From WLND01 sp040398845 (GTDB lineage: Bacteria > Actinomycetota > Actinomycetes > S36-B12), in the NCBI GenBank assembly GCA_040398845.1, contig JBBATH010000001.1:412222-476221 (forward strand): DNA of 64,000 nucleotides, written 5' to 3'. Both the position numbers and the translations under genes were made by a program. The notes under the pieces were generated by a model. That model did not search any database, was not told the origin of the DNA, and saw only the letters and a program-made list of their open reading frames with translations. Of the stretch, positions 1 through 11,419 are shown piece after piece (the stretch's first letter is position 1; each line of letters starts with the position of its first letter).

Positions 1-1
1 C

Positions 2-211
2 GCCGACGAACTACACGCGATGCTTCGGCGGCATGAGCAGGAGACCGAGTCGGTGCTCGCTGGGGTACTCCTCGGGGATTGGCCCGCGACGCGAGGCCGG
101 TTCACGAAGGTGATGCCCAAGGATTACAAGCGCGTGATGCAGTTGACAGCACAGGCGGTCGAGCAAGGACTCGATCCGATGGTTCTCGTGATGGGAGGCG
201 GCCGTGGCTGA
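2..211 (+). CDS. gltB: Glutamate synthase large subunit, C-terminal fragment (partial)
   Basis: Only the last 69 codons are inside the window; the reading frame is open from the first bases and ends at a TGA at 209-211. The visible residues, including the stretch FTKVMPKDYKRV, look like the extreme C-terminus of the NADPH-dependent glutamate synthase large subunit, which makes glutamate from glutamine and 2-oxoglutarate. The identification leans on the context: the next gene, gltD, overlaps it by 8 nt, as is normal for a gltBD operon. No catalytic domain can be checked here. Confidence 0.88.
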   Translation, partial: ADELHAMLRRHEQETESVLAGVLLGDWPATRGRFTKVMPKDYKRVMQLTAQAVEQGLDPMVLVMGGGRG

Positions 212-1661
212 CCCGAAGGGCTTCTTGACGACGGAACGTGAACTGCCAGCCAGGCGACCTGTCGACATCAGGCTCCAAGACTGGCGAGAGGTCTACCAGG
301 AGTTCGGCGAGGCGAGGGTTGAGAAGCAGGCCGGACGCTGCATGGATTGTGGCATCCCGTTCTGCCATAACGGCTGCCCGCTGGGCAACCTCATCCCCGA
401 ATGGAACGATCTTGTCCATCGCCACGATTGGCAGGCTGCGAGCGAGCGGCTTCACGCGACGAACAATTTCCCGGAGTTCACCGGCCGACTTTGCCCTGCG
501 CCCTGTGAGTCCGCATGCGTACTTGGGATCAACGCGGATGCGGTGACAATCAAGCAGGTCGAGGTGTCCATCATCGATCGGGCCTGGGCGGAGGGCTGGG
601 TCACGGCTCAGCGTCCGGAGCGGCTTTCCGGCAAGACCGTCGCTGTCATTGGATCTGGCCCTGCGGGTCTTGCTGCGGCGCAGCAGCTCGCTCGGGCGGG
701 GCATACCGTCGCCTGCTTTGAGCGGGCGGACCGCATTGGCGGCCTCCTGCGCTATGGAATCCCCGAGTTCAAAATGGAGAAGCGCCACCTCGACCGGCGA
801 TTGGCCCAGATGGAGGCCGAGGGGGTGAAGTTTCGGCCCGGCACTGACATCGGGGTTGACATCACCGCTGACGACCTGCGACGCCGCTATGACGCGGTGG
901 TCATCGCGGTCGGCTCGACGGTAGGGCGGGAGCTTGAGGTTCCCGGACGTGAGTTACGCGGGATCTACCAGGCGATGGAGTTCCTGCCCCTTGCGAACCG
1001 GGTCGTCGAGGGCGACACGTCGGTGTCGCCGCTGGATGTCGCCGGAAAGCATGTCGTCATCATCGGCGGCGGCGATACGGGCGCTGACTGCCTCGGAACC
1101 GCCCATCGACAGGGCGCCGCATCGGTGACCCAGTTGGAGATCCTCCCGACTCCACCACCAGTCAGGTCCGGCGGCCAGCCTTGGCCGACCTATCCGATGG
1201 TTTACCGCACAACGAGCGCCCATGAAGAGGGCGGAGACCGAGTGTTCTCGGTCTCGACGAAGGAGTTCGTCGACGACGGCACGGGTTCGGTGCGAGCGCT
1301 GCGCCTGATCGAGGTGGCGGCCCATGAGGGCGGATTCCGTCCGGTCGAAGGCTCTGAGCGTGAGATCCCGGCCGATGTCGTGCTGCTGGCGATGGGCTTC
1401 AGCGGCCCCGAGGTCGGCTCGATCGCGGGACAGCTTGGAGTCGATCTCGACACTAAGGGGACCTTCGATCGCGGCAACGACTACTCGACGAACGTCGATG
1501 GTGTCTTCGTCGCCGGCGATGCTGGCCGGGGCCAGTCGCTCATTGTCTGGGCGATAGCTGAGGGTCGTGCAGCGGCTGCGGCTGTCGACCGGTTCCTGAG
1601 CGGGAGTACCCAGCTTCCGGCGCCAATTCTGCCGACCGCGCGACCGCTCACGGTTCGCTGA
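204..1661 (+). CDS. gltD: Glutamate synthase [NADPH] small subunit
   Basis: 485 aa, the normal size for the beta subunit that oxidises NADPH and passes electrons through FAD and Fe-S clusters to the large subunit. An N-terminal Fe-S domain has cysteines at 46, 49, 54 and 58 and again at 97, 101 and 105. It is followed by a FAD-binding GSGPAGL motif near residues 150-156 and a second dinucleotide fold with VVIIGGGDTGAD, typical of NADPH binding. The C-terminal VFVAGDAGRGQSLIVWAI closes the FAD site. The GTG start at 204 overlaps the end of gltB by 8 nt, so the two are translationally coupled. The gene is followed by about 96 nt before pyk, which has its own promoter. Confidence 0.96.
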   Translation: MADPKGFLTTERELPARRPVDIRLQDWREVYQEFGEARVEKQAGRCMDCGIPFCHNGCPLGNLIPEWNDLVHRHDWQAASERLHATNNFPEFTGRLCPAPCESACVLGINADAVTIKQVEVSIIDRAWAEGWVTAQRPERLSGKTVAVIGSGPAGLAAAQQLARAGHTVACFERADRIGGLLRYGIPEFKMEKRHLDRRLAQMEAEGVKFRPGTDIGVDITADDLRRRYDAVVIAVGSTVGRELEVPGRELRGIYQAMEFLPLANRVVEGDTSVSPLDVAGKHVVIIGGGDTGADCLGTAHRQGAASVTQLEILPTPPPVRSGGQPWPTYPMVYRTTSAHEEGGDRVFSVSTKEFVDDGTGSVRALRLIEVAAHEGGFRPVEGSEREIPADVVLLAMGFSGPEVGSIAGQLGVDLDTKGTFDRGNDYSTNVDGVFVAGDAGRGQSLIVWAIAEGRAAAAAVDRFLSGSTQLPAPILPTARPLTVR

Positions 1662-1744
1662 TCGTTGAGCGGGGCCTCGGGCGCCGGCATTTTCAGGGGC
1701 GATGTCGGGCCCGTGCCATGACATCGTTTGCATGGATGCTGGGA

Positions 1745-1757
1745 TAGGCTCGTAGCT
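1745..1757 (+). promoter_or_regulatory. Predicted -10 box of a leaderless pyk promoter
   Basis: TAGGCT at 1745-1750 lies 7 nt before the pyk ATG at 1758. There is no Shine-Dalgarno sequence between them. The same hexamer at the same distance recurs before other genes of the window (hisE, the 45075 gene), so transcription probably begins at or next to the A of the start codon. A -35 element is not obvious. Confidence 0.6.
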
Positions 1758-3191
1758 ATGCGGAGAGCGAAGATTGTGGCAACGTTGGGTCCGGCGACGA
1801 GTTCTCTCGAGGCGATTCGCGGCCTCGTGACTGCAGGCATGGACGTCGCCCGACTCAACCTCTCGCACGGTGACCACGCTGATCATGCGAGCGCTTACGC
1901 CGCGGTTCGTCAGGCCTCGGACGAGTCCGGACGGGGGGTCGGGATCCTTGTTGACCTCCAGGGGCCGAAGATTCGCCTCGGGCGATTCGCAGCTGGACCG
2001 GTACTCCTTGAGCAGGGTGACGAGTTCATCGTCACGACCGACGATGTCCCCGGTGACAAGAACATGGTCTCCACCACCTACAAGGGTCTCCCCGGCGATG
2101 TTACCCCCGGAGACTCGGTGCTCGTCGATGATGGCCGAATCGCTCTTGAGGTGGTGCGGGTCGACGGTCCGCGGGTAATCACCAAGGTGATCGAAGGTGG
2201 GCGTGTCTCCGACAACAAGGGGTTCAACCTGCCCGGGGTCGCGGTGAGCGTTCCAGCAATGTCTGAAAAGGACGTCGAAGACCTGCGCTGGGCACTACGC
2301 ATCGGCGCCGACATGATCGCGCTGTCCTTCGTGAGAACGGCCGCAGACATCGCTGGTGTACACGCCATCATGGACGAGGAGGGTGTCCGCCTGCCGGTGC
2401 TCGCAAAGGTCGAAAAACCACAGGCCGTCAACAACCTTGAGGAGATCGTCGAGGCCTTCGACGGCGTGATGGTGGCCCGCGGTGACCTCGGCGTCGAACT
2501 CCCGCTCGAGATGGTTCCACTCGTCCAGAAACGGGCGATACAGATGTGCCGCGAGGCCGGCAAGCCGGTCATTGTCGCCACCCAGATGCTTGACTCCATG
2601 ATCACGGCAAACCGTCCGACACGGGCGGAGGTGAGCGACGTCGCAAATGCCGTGCTCGACGGCGCCGATGCGCTCATGCTCTCCGGCGAGACGAGCGTTG
2701 GTGAACACCCGTCCCTCGTGGTCCAGACCATGGCGCGCATCGTCGAGCATGTCGAGCAGGAGGCGCTCGCGAGCCTCCCAGCACTCGTGGATGAACGCGA
2801 AGGCTCGACGGCGCGGGCTCTCACGCACGCTGCCGTCACCGTGGCGGATGATGTCGACGCGTCCTACCTCATCGCCTTCACCGAGACCGGCCTCTCGGCA
2901 CGACTCATCTCTCGCTGGCGCAGTGTCACGAATCTCCTTGCCTTCACCCCGAACCCGCGAGTGCGCAGCCAGCTCTCGCTCGTGTGGGGTGTCGAGACCT
3001 TCCTCGTACCACAGGTGACGCACACCGACGACATGGTCGAGCAGGTGGACCGATCCCTCCTTGAGATCGGACGTGCCTCCGTCGGCGAGCGCGTGGTCAT
3101 CGTGGCCGGTGTGCCACCGGGAGTGCCCGGAACGACGAACGGTATGCGGGTACATCTGCTCGGCCGTGCCGGACCGGGTGCCGGAGTCTGA
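1758..3191 (+). CDS. pyk: Pyruvate kinase
   Basis: 477 aa; converts phosphoenolpyruvate and ADP to pyruvate and ATP, the last step of glycolysis. Visible family features are RLNLSHG (residues 32-38), LVDLQGPKIRLG, the active-site region LAKVEKPQAVNNLEEI with its catalytic lysine, VARGDLGVELPLE, and the long block TQMLDSMI...RPTRAEVSDVANAV...MLSGETSVGEHP. The C-terminal allosteric domain is present. The frame is open further upstream to a possible ATG at 1728. The ATG at 1758 is preferred because it gives the family N-terminus (MRRAKIVATLGP) and sits just after a -10 box. The gene is monocistronic, between gltD and the pyrimidine operon. Confidence 0.96.
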   Translation: MRRAKIVATLGPATSSLEAIRGLVTAGMDVARLNLSHGDHADHASAYAAVRQASDESGRGVGILVDLQGPKIRLGRFAAGPVLLEQGDEFIVTTDDVPGDKNMVSTTYKGLPGDVTPGDSVLVDDGRIALEVVRVDGPRVITKVIEGGRVSDNKGFNLPGVAVSVPAMSEKDVEDLRWALRIGADMIALSFVRTAADIAGVHAIMDEEGVRLPVLAKVEKPQAVNNLEEIVEAFDGVMVARGDLGVELPLEMVPLVQKRAIQMCREAGKPVIVATQMLDSMITANRPTRAEVSDVANAVLDGADALMLSGETSVGEHPSLVVQTMARIVEHVEQEALASLPALVDEREGSTARALTHAAVTVADDVDASYLIAFTETGLSARLISRWRSVTNLLAFTPNPRVRSQLSLVWGVETFLVPQVTHTDDMVEQVDRSLLEIGRASVGERVVIVAGVPPGVPGTTNGMRVHLLGRAGPGAGV

Positions 3192-3196
3192 TCGGG

Positions 3197-3202
3197 TAGG
3201 CT
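3197..3202 (+). promoter_or_regulatory. Predicted -10 box of the pyrimidine operon
   Basis: TAGGCT at 3197-3202, identical to the box before pyk and hisE, lies about 85 nt before the pyrR start. Transcription would start near 3209 and give an ~80-nt leader that carries the PyrR-binding hairpin. No convincing -35 hexamer is seen. Confidence 0.5.
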
Positions 3203-3247
3203 CAACACGCTATATGGTGACACGCCGGTTCGGCGCGGTGCCGACAT

Positions 3248-3281
3248 CCTTTAAGCCCGTCCGGAGAGACGGGGAAGGAGG
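3248..3281 (+). promoter_or_regulatory. PyrR-binding RNA hairpin overlapping the pyrR ribosome binding site
   Basis: The stretch begins CCTTTAAG (3248-3255), continues into a perfect stem CCCGTC (3256-3261) / GACGGG (3268-3273) around CGGAGA, and ends GAAGGAGG. It carries the parts of the PyrR recognition element known from Bacillus anti-antiterminators (UUUAA, then GUCC-GAGAG, then AAGG closing on CCUU). Here the closing AAGG (3275-3278) is also part of the Shine-Dalgarno AAGGAGG of pyrR, whose GTG is at 3288. UMP-bound PyrR holding this fold would hide the ribosome binding site. That means translational repression, as described for mycobacterial pyrR, rather than transcription attenuation; no U-rich terminator follows. 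Confidence 0.87.
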
Positions 3282-3287
3282 TCCCTC

Positions 3288-3863
3288 GTGGATGTTTCGC
3301 GTTCGCACGTCGTCCTTGATGATGCTGACGTTGGTCGCGCCATTCGCCGGATCGCCCATGAAATAGTCGAACGAGCCCGCGGTTCCGAGGACCTCGTCCT
3401 TCTTGGGGTTCCGACTCGAGGCGTCCCGCTTGCATACCGGATCGCTGAAGCGATCGCCCTTACCGAAGGCAGGTCTGTCCCAGTTGGGTCGCTCGACATC
3501 ACCCTGTACCGCGATGACTTGAGGCTGCGGCCAGCTCGACCTCTGGAGTACACGTCGATTCCGCCTGAGGGCATCGATGCGAAGACCGTCATCCTCGTCG
3601 ACGATGTTCTGTTTTCGGGCCGAACGGTCCGAGCTGCCCTTGATGCGCTCAATGACCTAGGTCGGCCCGCCGCAGTGCGCTTGGCCGTCCTCATCGACCG
3701 GGGGCATCGAGAGCTCCCGATCCGCCCTGATTTCGTCGGGAAGAACATCCCGACGTCGATAGCTGAAGCCGTGAGAGTCGAGGTGGCCGAGATCGATGGC
3801 GTGGATCGGGTGACGATCCTCGGTGCATTGGACGACCCGGGGGATCGGGGGGATCAGCGGTGA
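3288..3863 (+). CDS. pyrR: Bifunctional pyrimidine operon RNA regulator / uracil phosphoribosyltransferase
   Basis: 191 aa. PyrR binds UMP/UTP and the leader RNA just upstream to shut down the pyr operon, and usually keeps uracil phosphoribosyltransferase activity. The PRPP-binding motif of type I phosphoribosyltransferases is clear as VILVDDVLFSGRT (residues 101-113), and VPTRGVPLAYRI lies at about 41-52. The start is GTG at 3288, with the strong SD AAGGAGG 6-7 nt upstream, inside the PyrR hairpin. The stop overlaps the GTG of pyrB by 4 nt (GTGA), and the gene heads the operon, which matches an autoregulated sensor. Confidence 0.96.
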   Translation: MDVSRSHVVLDDADVGRAIRRIAHEIVERARGSEDLVLLGVPTRGVPLAYRIAEAIALTEGRSVPVGSLDITLYRDDLRLRPARPLEYTSIPPEGIDAKTVILVDDVLFSGRTVRAALDALNDLGRPAAVRLAVLIDRGHRELPIRPDFVGKNIPTSIAEAVRVEVAEIDGVDRVTILGALDDPGDRGDQR

Positions 3864-4801
3864 AGCATCTGCTGTCTGCCGGGGACCTCACGCGTGATGA
3901 TGCCGTTCTCATCCTTGACACGGCGGCTGAACTCGCAACCGTCACCGACCGATCAGTGAAGAAACTTCCGACGCTCCGCGGCCGCACGGTGGTCAATCTT
4001 TTCTTTGAGGACTCGACCCGAACTCGCATCTCCTTTGAGGTCGCAGCGAAGCGCCTATCCGCCGACGTCATCAACTTCGCCGCCAAGGGTTCATCGGTGT
4101 CGAAGGGCGAGAGCCTGAAGGACACCGCCCTTACCCTCGAGGCGATCGGGGCCGATGCTGTCGTCATCCGCCACGGCTCCTCAGGTGCGCCCCACCGACT
4201 CGCGAGGGCGGGCTGGATCGGCGGAAGTGTGATCAATGCAGGTGATGGGACGCATGAGCACCCAACGCAGGCACTGCTCGATGCTTTCACTCTTCGTCGT
4301 CACCTACGTGGAGGCCAGGGCGATCTCACGGGGGTCCGTGTGACGATCGTCGGCGACATCTTGCACAGTCGCGTTGCGCGTTCGAATGTGCTTCTCCTTC
4401 GTACGCTTGGGGCGCACGTCACCGTTGTCGCGCCGCCCACGCTCCTCCCCCTTGGAATCGGTGACTGGCCGTGCGACGTCACGTACGACATGGACTCGGC
4501 ACTGCCCGAAGCCGATGCAGTGATGATGCTGCGGGTTCAAGGTGAGCGAATGCGAGCCGCCTACTTTCCCTCAGCCAATGAGTACAGTCGGGCCTACGGG
4601 CTCGATGCCCAACGGCTGCGTGCAATGCGACCGGATTCGATCGTCATGCACCCTGGTCCGATGAACCGCGGGATGGAGATCTCGGCCGACGTAGCCGATA
4701 GTGACCGCTCGGTCATCCTCGAGCAGGTCGCGAACGGCGTGAGCGTGCGAATGGCCGTGCTGTACCTGTTGCTCGGTGGCGATATGAAGGGGCAAGGCTG
4801 A
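3860..4801 (+). CDS. pyrB: Aspartate carbamoyltransferase, catalytic subunit
   Basis: 313 aa. It condenses carbamoyl phosphate and aspartate to N-carbamoyl-aspartate, the committed step of pyrimidine synthesis. The carbamoyl phosphate motif STRTR is at residues 52-56, and HEHPTQALLDAFTLR identifies aspartate rather than ornithine carbamoyltransferase (which has HPCQ). HPGPMNRGMEI near the C-terminus is also family-typical. No pyrI regulatory chain is nearby. The GTG start lies in a GTGA overlap with pyrR and the stop overlaps pyrC by one base (TGATG), so expression is tightly coupled within the operon. Confidence 0.97.
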   Translation: MKHLLSAGDLTRDDAVLILDTAAELATVTDRSVKKLPTLRGRTVVNLFFEDSTRTRISFEVAAKRLSADVINFAAKGSSVSKGESLKDTALTLEAIGADAVVIRHGSSGAPHRLARAGWIGGSVINAGDGTHEHPTQALLDAFTLRRHLRGGQGDLTGVRVTIVGDILHSRVARSNVLLLRTLGAHVTVVAPPTLLPLGIGDWPCDVTYDMDSALPEADAVMMLRVQGERMRAAYFPSANEYSRAYGLDAQRLRAMRPDSIVMHPGPMNRGMEISADVADSDRSVILEQVANGVSVRMAVLYLLLGGDMKGQG

Positions 4802-6084
4802 TGACCGCGCTGGTACTGCGAGGGGTTCGTCCCTACGGTGAGGATCCCGTCGATCTCGTCATTGAAGGCGGCGTGATCGCGGAGATCAGCCGGGCTGGTT
4901 CGGCGTCGGGCCGAATCGTCGAGGCGGATGGCCTCGTCGCCCTGCCGGGGCTCGTCGATCTGCATACGCACCTGCGCGAGCCAGGCCGCGAGGATGCCGA
5001 GACGATCGAGACGGGCTCGCGTGCGGCCGCGCTCGGCGGGTTCACGTGCGTCCACGCCATGGCAAACACCGATCCCGTGGCCGACACCGCCGGTGTCGTT
5101 GAACAGGTGTGGCGGCTAGGACAGCGGGCCGGCCTTGTCGATGTGCGCCCCGTCGGAGCCGTCACGACTGGGCTCCTCGGCGAGCAGATGGCCGAACTCG
5201 GGGCGATGGCGCACTCAACGGCGCGAGTTCGCGTCTTCAGCGATGACGGGAAATGTGTCCACGATGCAGTGCTCATGCGGCGGGCACTGGAGTATGTGAA
5301 AGCCTTCGGGGGCGTGATCGCCCAGCATGCGCAAGAACCGCGACTCACCGAGAACGCTCAGATGAACGAGGGAATCTTGTCAGGGGTGCTCGGACTCACC
5401 GGCTGGCCGTCAGTAGCGGAGGAGGCGATCATTGCCCGTGACGTGCTCCTTGCTGAGCATGTGGGGTCTCGGCTGCACATCTGCCACGTCTCGACTGCCG
5501 GCTCGGTCGAGGTCATCCGCTGGGCGAAGGCCCGCGGTATCGATGTGACCGCTGAGGTGACCCCCCACCATCTCATCCTCACCGAGGATCTCGTCGCGAG
5601 CTATGACCCGATCTACAAGGTGAATCCGCCCCTGCGCACCCACGATGATGTGGCGGCCCTTCGAATGGCCGTAGCCGACGGCACCATCGATGCGATCGCC
5701 ACCGACCACGCACCGCATCCGAACGAGGACAAAGACTGTGAGTGGGCGGCGGCGGCTTTTGGAATGCTCGGGCTTCAGACGGCGCTCAGCGTCGCACAGC
5801 ACACGCTGGTCGAGTCGGGACTCCTCGACTGGCGAGGCCTTGCCGACCGAATGTCCGTCCGGCCGGCACGCATCGGTGGAGTGTTGGCGCAAGGGCAGAG
5901 GCTTGAGCCAGGTGCGCCAGCCCACGTTTGCGTTCTCGACGCCTCCGCTCGCTGGGTCGTTGATCCGGATGTCGTGGCGTCCAAGAGCCGCAACACCCCA
6001 TTTACCTCGATGGGACTTCCCGGATCCGTCCGCCATGTCATCTTCGGTGGCATCCCCACCGTCATTGATGGAGCGCTCGCGTGA
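4801..6084 (+). CDS. pyrC: Dihydroorotase
   Basis: 427 aa, a type I (long) dihydroorotase of the amidohydrolase superfamily that cyclises carbamoyl-aspartate to dihydroorotate. The metal-binding HTH is in DLHTHLREPG (H55, H57). The later ligands appear in TPHHLIL, and the catalytic aspartate in ATDHAPHPNEDKD. VFSDDGKCVHD is also characteristic. The ATG overlaps the pyrB stop by one base and the gene runs into carA with a GTGA overlap. In Mycobacterium a small membrane-protein gene sits between pyrC and carA; it is absent here. Confidence 0.97.
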   Translation: MTALVLRGVRPYGEDPVDLVIEGGVIAEISRAGSASGRIVEADGLVALPGLVDLHTHLREPGREDAETIETGSRAAALGGFTCVHAMANTDPVADTAGVVEQVWRLGQRAGLVDVRPVGAVTTGLLGEQMAELGAMAHSTARVRVFSDDGKCVHDAVLMRRALEYVKAFGGVIAQHAQEPRLTENAQMNEGILSGVLGLTGWPSVAEEAIIARDVLLAEHVGSRLHICHVSTAGSVEVIRWAKARGIDVTAEVTPHHLILTEDLVASYDPIYKVNPPLRTHDDVAALRMAVADGTIDAIATDHAPHPNEDKDCEWAAAAFGMLGLQTALSVAQHTLVESGLLDWRGLADRMSVRPARIGGVLAQGQRLEPGAPAHVCVLDASARWVVDPDVVASKSRNTPFTSMGLPGSVRHVIFGGIPTVIDGALA

Positions 6085-7204
6085 GGCGCCGCGAACGGGC
6101 GGTGCTCGTGCTCGAGGACGGAACCACGATGCGGGGGGCCGCGTACGGGGCCATCGGATCGACCTTCGGAGAGGCGGTCTTCTCGACCGGCATGACCGGC
6201 TATCAGGAGACCCTCACAGATCCGTCGTACCATCGGCAGATCGTTGTGATGACCGCCCCGCACATTGGCAACACCGGACTGAATGATGAGGATCCGGAGT
6301 CCACGCGCATCTGGGTGAGCGGGTACATCGTCCGTGATCCCTCCCGAATCACGTCCAACTGGCGAGCGACGAGGGGACTAGAGGACGAGCTGCGAGATAA
6401 GGGCGTGGTGGGGCTCTGCGATGTCGACACGAGGGCCCTCACCCGCAGGCTGCGTGAGCGGGGTGCGATGCGCATAGGCATCTTCTCGGGGGGCCAGGCT
6501 CACGCGCCCGTCGACGACCTTCTGGAACAGGTGCTGGCCAGTCCCGTCATGACAGGAGCCGATCTCGCTGGCGAAGTGAGCACCACCGCTCCCTATCTCG
6601 TCCCTGCGGTCGGCGAGCGACGCCTCACTGTTGCGGCGATTGACCTAGGCATCAAGACCATGACCCCGCGACTCATGGCCAAGCGCGGTATCGACGTGCA
6701 CGTGCTGCCCGCCGCCACATCGGCTCGCGATGTCCTTGGCCTTGGCGCCGACGGTGTCTTCTTCTCCAATGGTCCAGGGGATCCCGCTACCGCGGATCAC
6801 GCAGTTAGCGTCATGGAAGCGGCCCTTGGAGCGAGCGTGCCAGTCTTCGGGATCTGCTTCGGTAACCAGATCCTCGGGCGAGCGCTGGGGCTAGGAACGT
6901 ACAAGCTCAGGTACGGGCACCGTGGCATTAACCAGCCGGTGCAGGACCTTCGTACCGGCAAGATCGAGATCACCGCGCACAATCACGGATTTGCTGTTGA
7001 TGCTCCGCGGGAAGGGATCTTCCAGACTCCGTTCGGGTCGGCGCGAGTGAGTCATGTGTGTCGCAACGACGATGTCGTCGAGGGCCTTGAATGCCTTGAT
7101 GTCCCGGCTTTTAGTGTCCAGTACCATCCGGAAGCGGCGGCGGGTCCCCATGATGCGTCATCGCTCTTTGACGAGTTCGTTGACCTCATGCAGCGGAGCA
7201 ACTG

Positions 7205-7205
<1 letters not shown>
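6081..7205 (+). CDS. carA: Carbamoyl-phosphate synthase small (glutaminase) chain
   Basis: 374 aa. It hydrolyses glutamine and channels ammonia to CarB. The class I glutamine amidotransferase domain has its nucleophile in PVFGICFGNQILGRALG and the His/Glu of the triad in SVQYHPEA near the C-terminus. The motif reads GICFGNQ rather than the commoner GICLGHQ. The GTG start overlaps the pyrC stop by 4 nt, and the stop overlaps the carB ATG by one base. The carbamoyl phosphate made here serves both pyrB in this operon and an ornithine carbamoyltransferase that must be elsewhere. Confidence 0.97.
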
Positions 7206-10561
<3,356 letters not shown>

Positions 10562-10564
10562 ACC

Positions 10565-11419
10565 GTGCCTATCCAGTTGCGCGCCGAGGTTCTTGACGTC
10601 CGCAAGTCGGGCGCGTACTCGGTGCTCTCGCTGACGGCAGCCGGGATGCCGGAGATGGCCCGCCCCGGACACTTCGTCACGGTGTCCATGGGGGGCGAGG
10701 AGAGCAGCATGCTGCTCCGGCGTGCCTTCGCGATTTATCAGGTGAAGTCTCGCGGCGTCTACGGAGGCACCCTTGAGCTCGTGGTTGGGGTTGAGGGTCA
10801 GGGAACAAAGTGGCTGAGCGAACGCCGTCGGCATGACATCCTCGACATCGTCGGTCCACTTGGCCGGCCGTTCATCCTGCCCAAGGAGCGGGTCCCCTGT
10901 GTGCTCGTCGCCGGTGGCTACGGTGCCGCCGGAATGTTCATGCTCGCTGAACAGCTGCGTGATCGGGGATGCCGTGTCGATGTCGTCATGGGAGCCTCCT
11001 CCGAGTCAAAACTCTTCGGCGTTCTGGAGATGAAGCGAGCCTCGTCCAAGCTCATCATCACAACCGAAGATGGTTCATCGGGTGAGCGGGGCCGCGTCAC
11101 CGATGTGCTCGGCTCAGTCATCGACAAGTCAGAGGCAGCGGTCGTGTACGCCTGTGGCCCCATGGGAATGCTGTCGGCGGTCGCTGGGATCGCTGCCGAG
11201 CACCGGGCCTACAGCCAGTGCTCGGTTGAGGAGGCGATGGCCTGTGGCATCGGGGTGTGCATGACGTGCGTGCTCCCGGTCATCGGCCCCGACGGCGTGA
11301 CGCGCATGGTGCGGTCATGCGTGGAGGGTCCGGTCTTCCGCGGAGATCGGGTCCGCTGGAGCGATGTGGGCACTATCCCCGCTGACGCCTTCGGCGCACC
11401 GGTCACGGAAGAGCCATGA
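10565..11419 (+). CDS. pyrK: Dihydroorotate dehydrogenase electron transfer subunit
   Basis: 284 aa. It passes electrons from PyrD (FMN) through a [2Fe-2S] cluster and FAD to NAD+. The FAD-binding region contains LLRRAFAIYQ, the NAD(H)-binding fold contains VAGGYGAAGMFMLAEQL and VYACGPMGML, and the C-terminal cluster ligands are the cysteines in CSVEEAMACGIGVCMTC plus SCVEGPVF. The GTG start has an SD AAAGGAG (10549-10555). The stop overlaps the pyrD ATG (ATGA). Its presence marks an NAD-dependent type 1B dihydroorotate dehydrogenase rather than the quinone-linked enzyme common in mycobacteria. Confidence 0.94.
   Translation: MPIQLRAEVLDVRKSGAYSVLSLTAAGMPEMARPGHFVTVSMGGEESSMLLRRAFAIYQVKSRGVYGGTLELVVGVEGQGTKWLSERRRHDILDIVGPLGRPFILPKERVPCVLVAGGYGAAGMFMLAEQLRDRGCRVDVVMGASSESKLFGVLEMKRASSKLIITTEDGSSGERGRVTDVLGSVIDKSEAAVVYACGPMGMLSAVAGIAAEHRAYSQCSVEEAMACGIGVCMTCVLPVIGPDGVTRMVRSCVEGPVFRGDRVRWSDVGTIPADAFGAPVTEEP

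Noticed and set aside
954..1886. 310-codon minus-strand open frame across gltD and the pyk start
   Set aside because: Overlaps two well supported genes and the pyk promoter; Arg/His-rich shadow.
3860..4801. Reading pyrB as the missing ornithine carbamoyltransferase
   Set aside because: It carries HPTQALLDAFT, the aspartate carbamoyltransferase form, and is in the pyrimidine operon.
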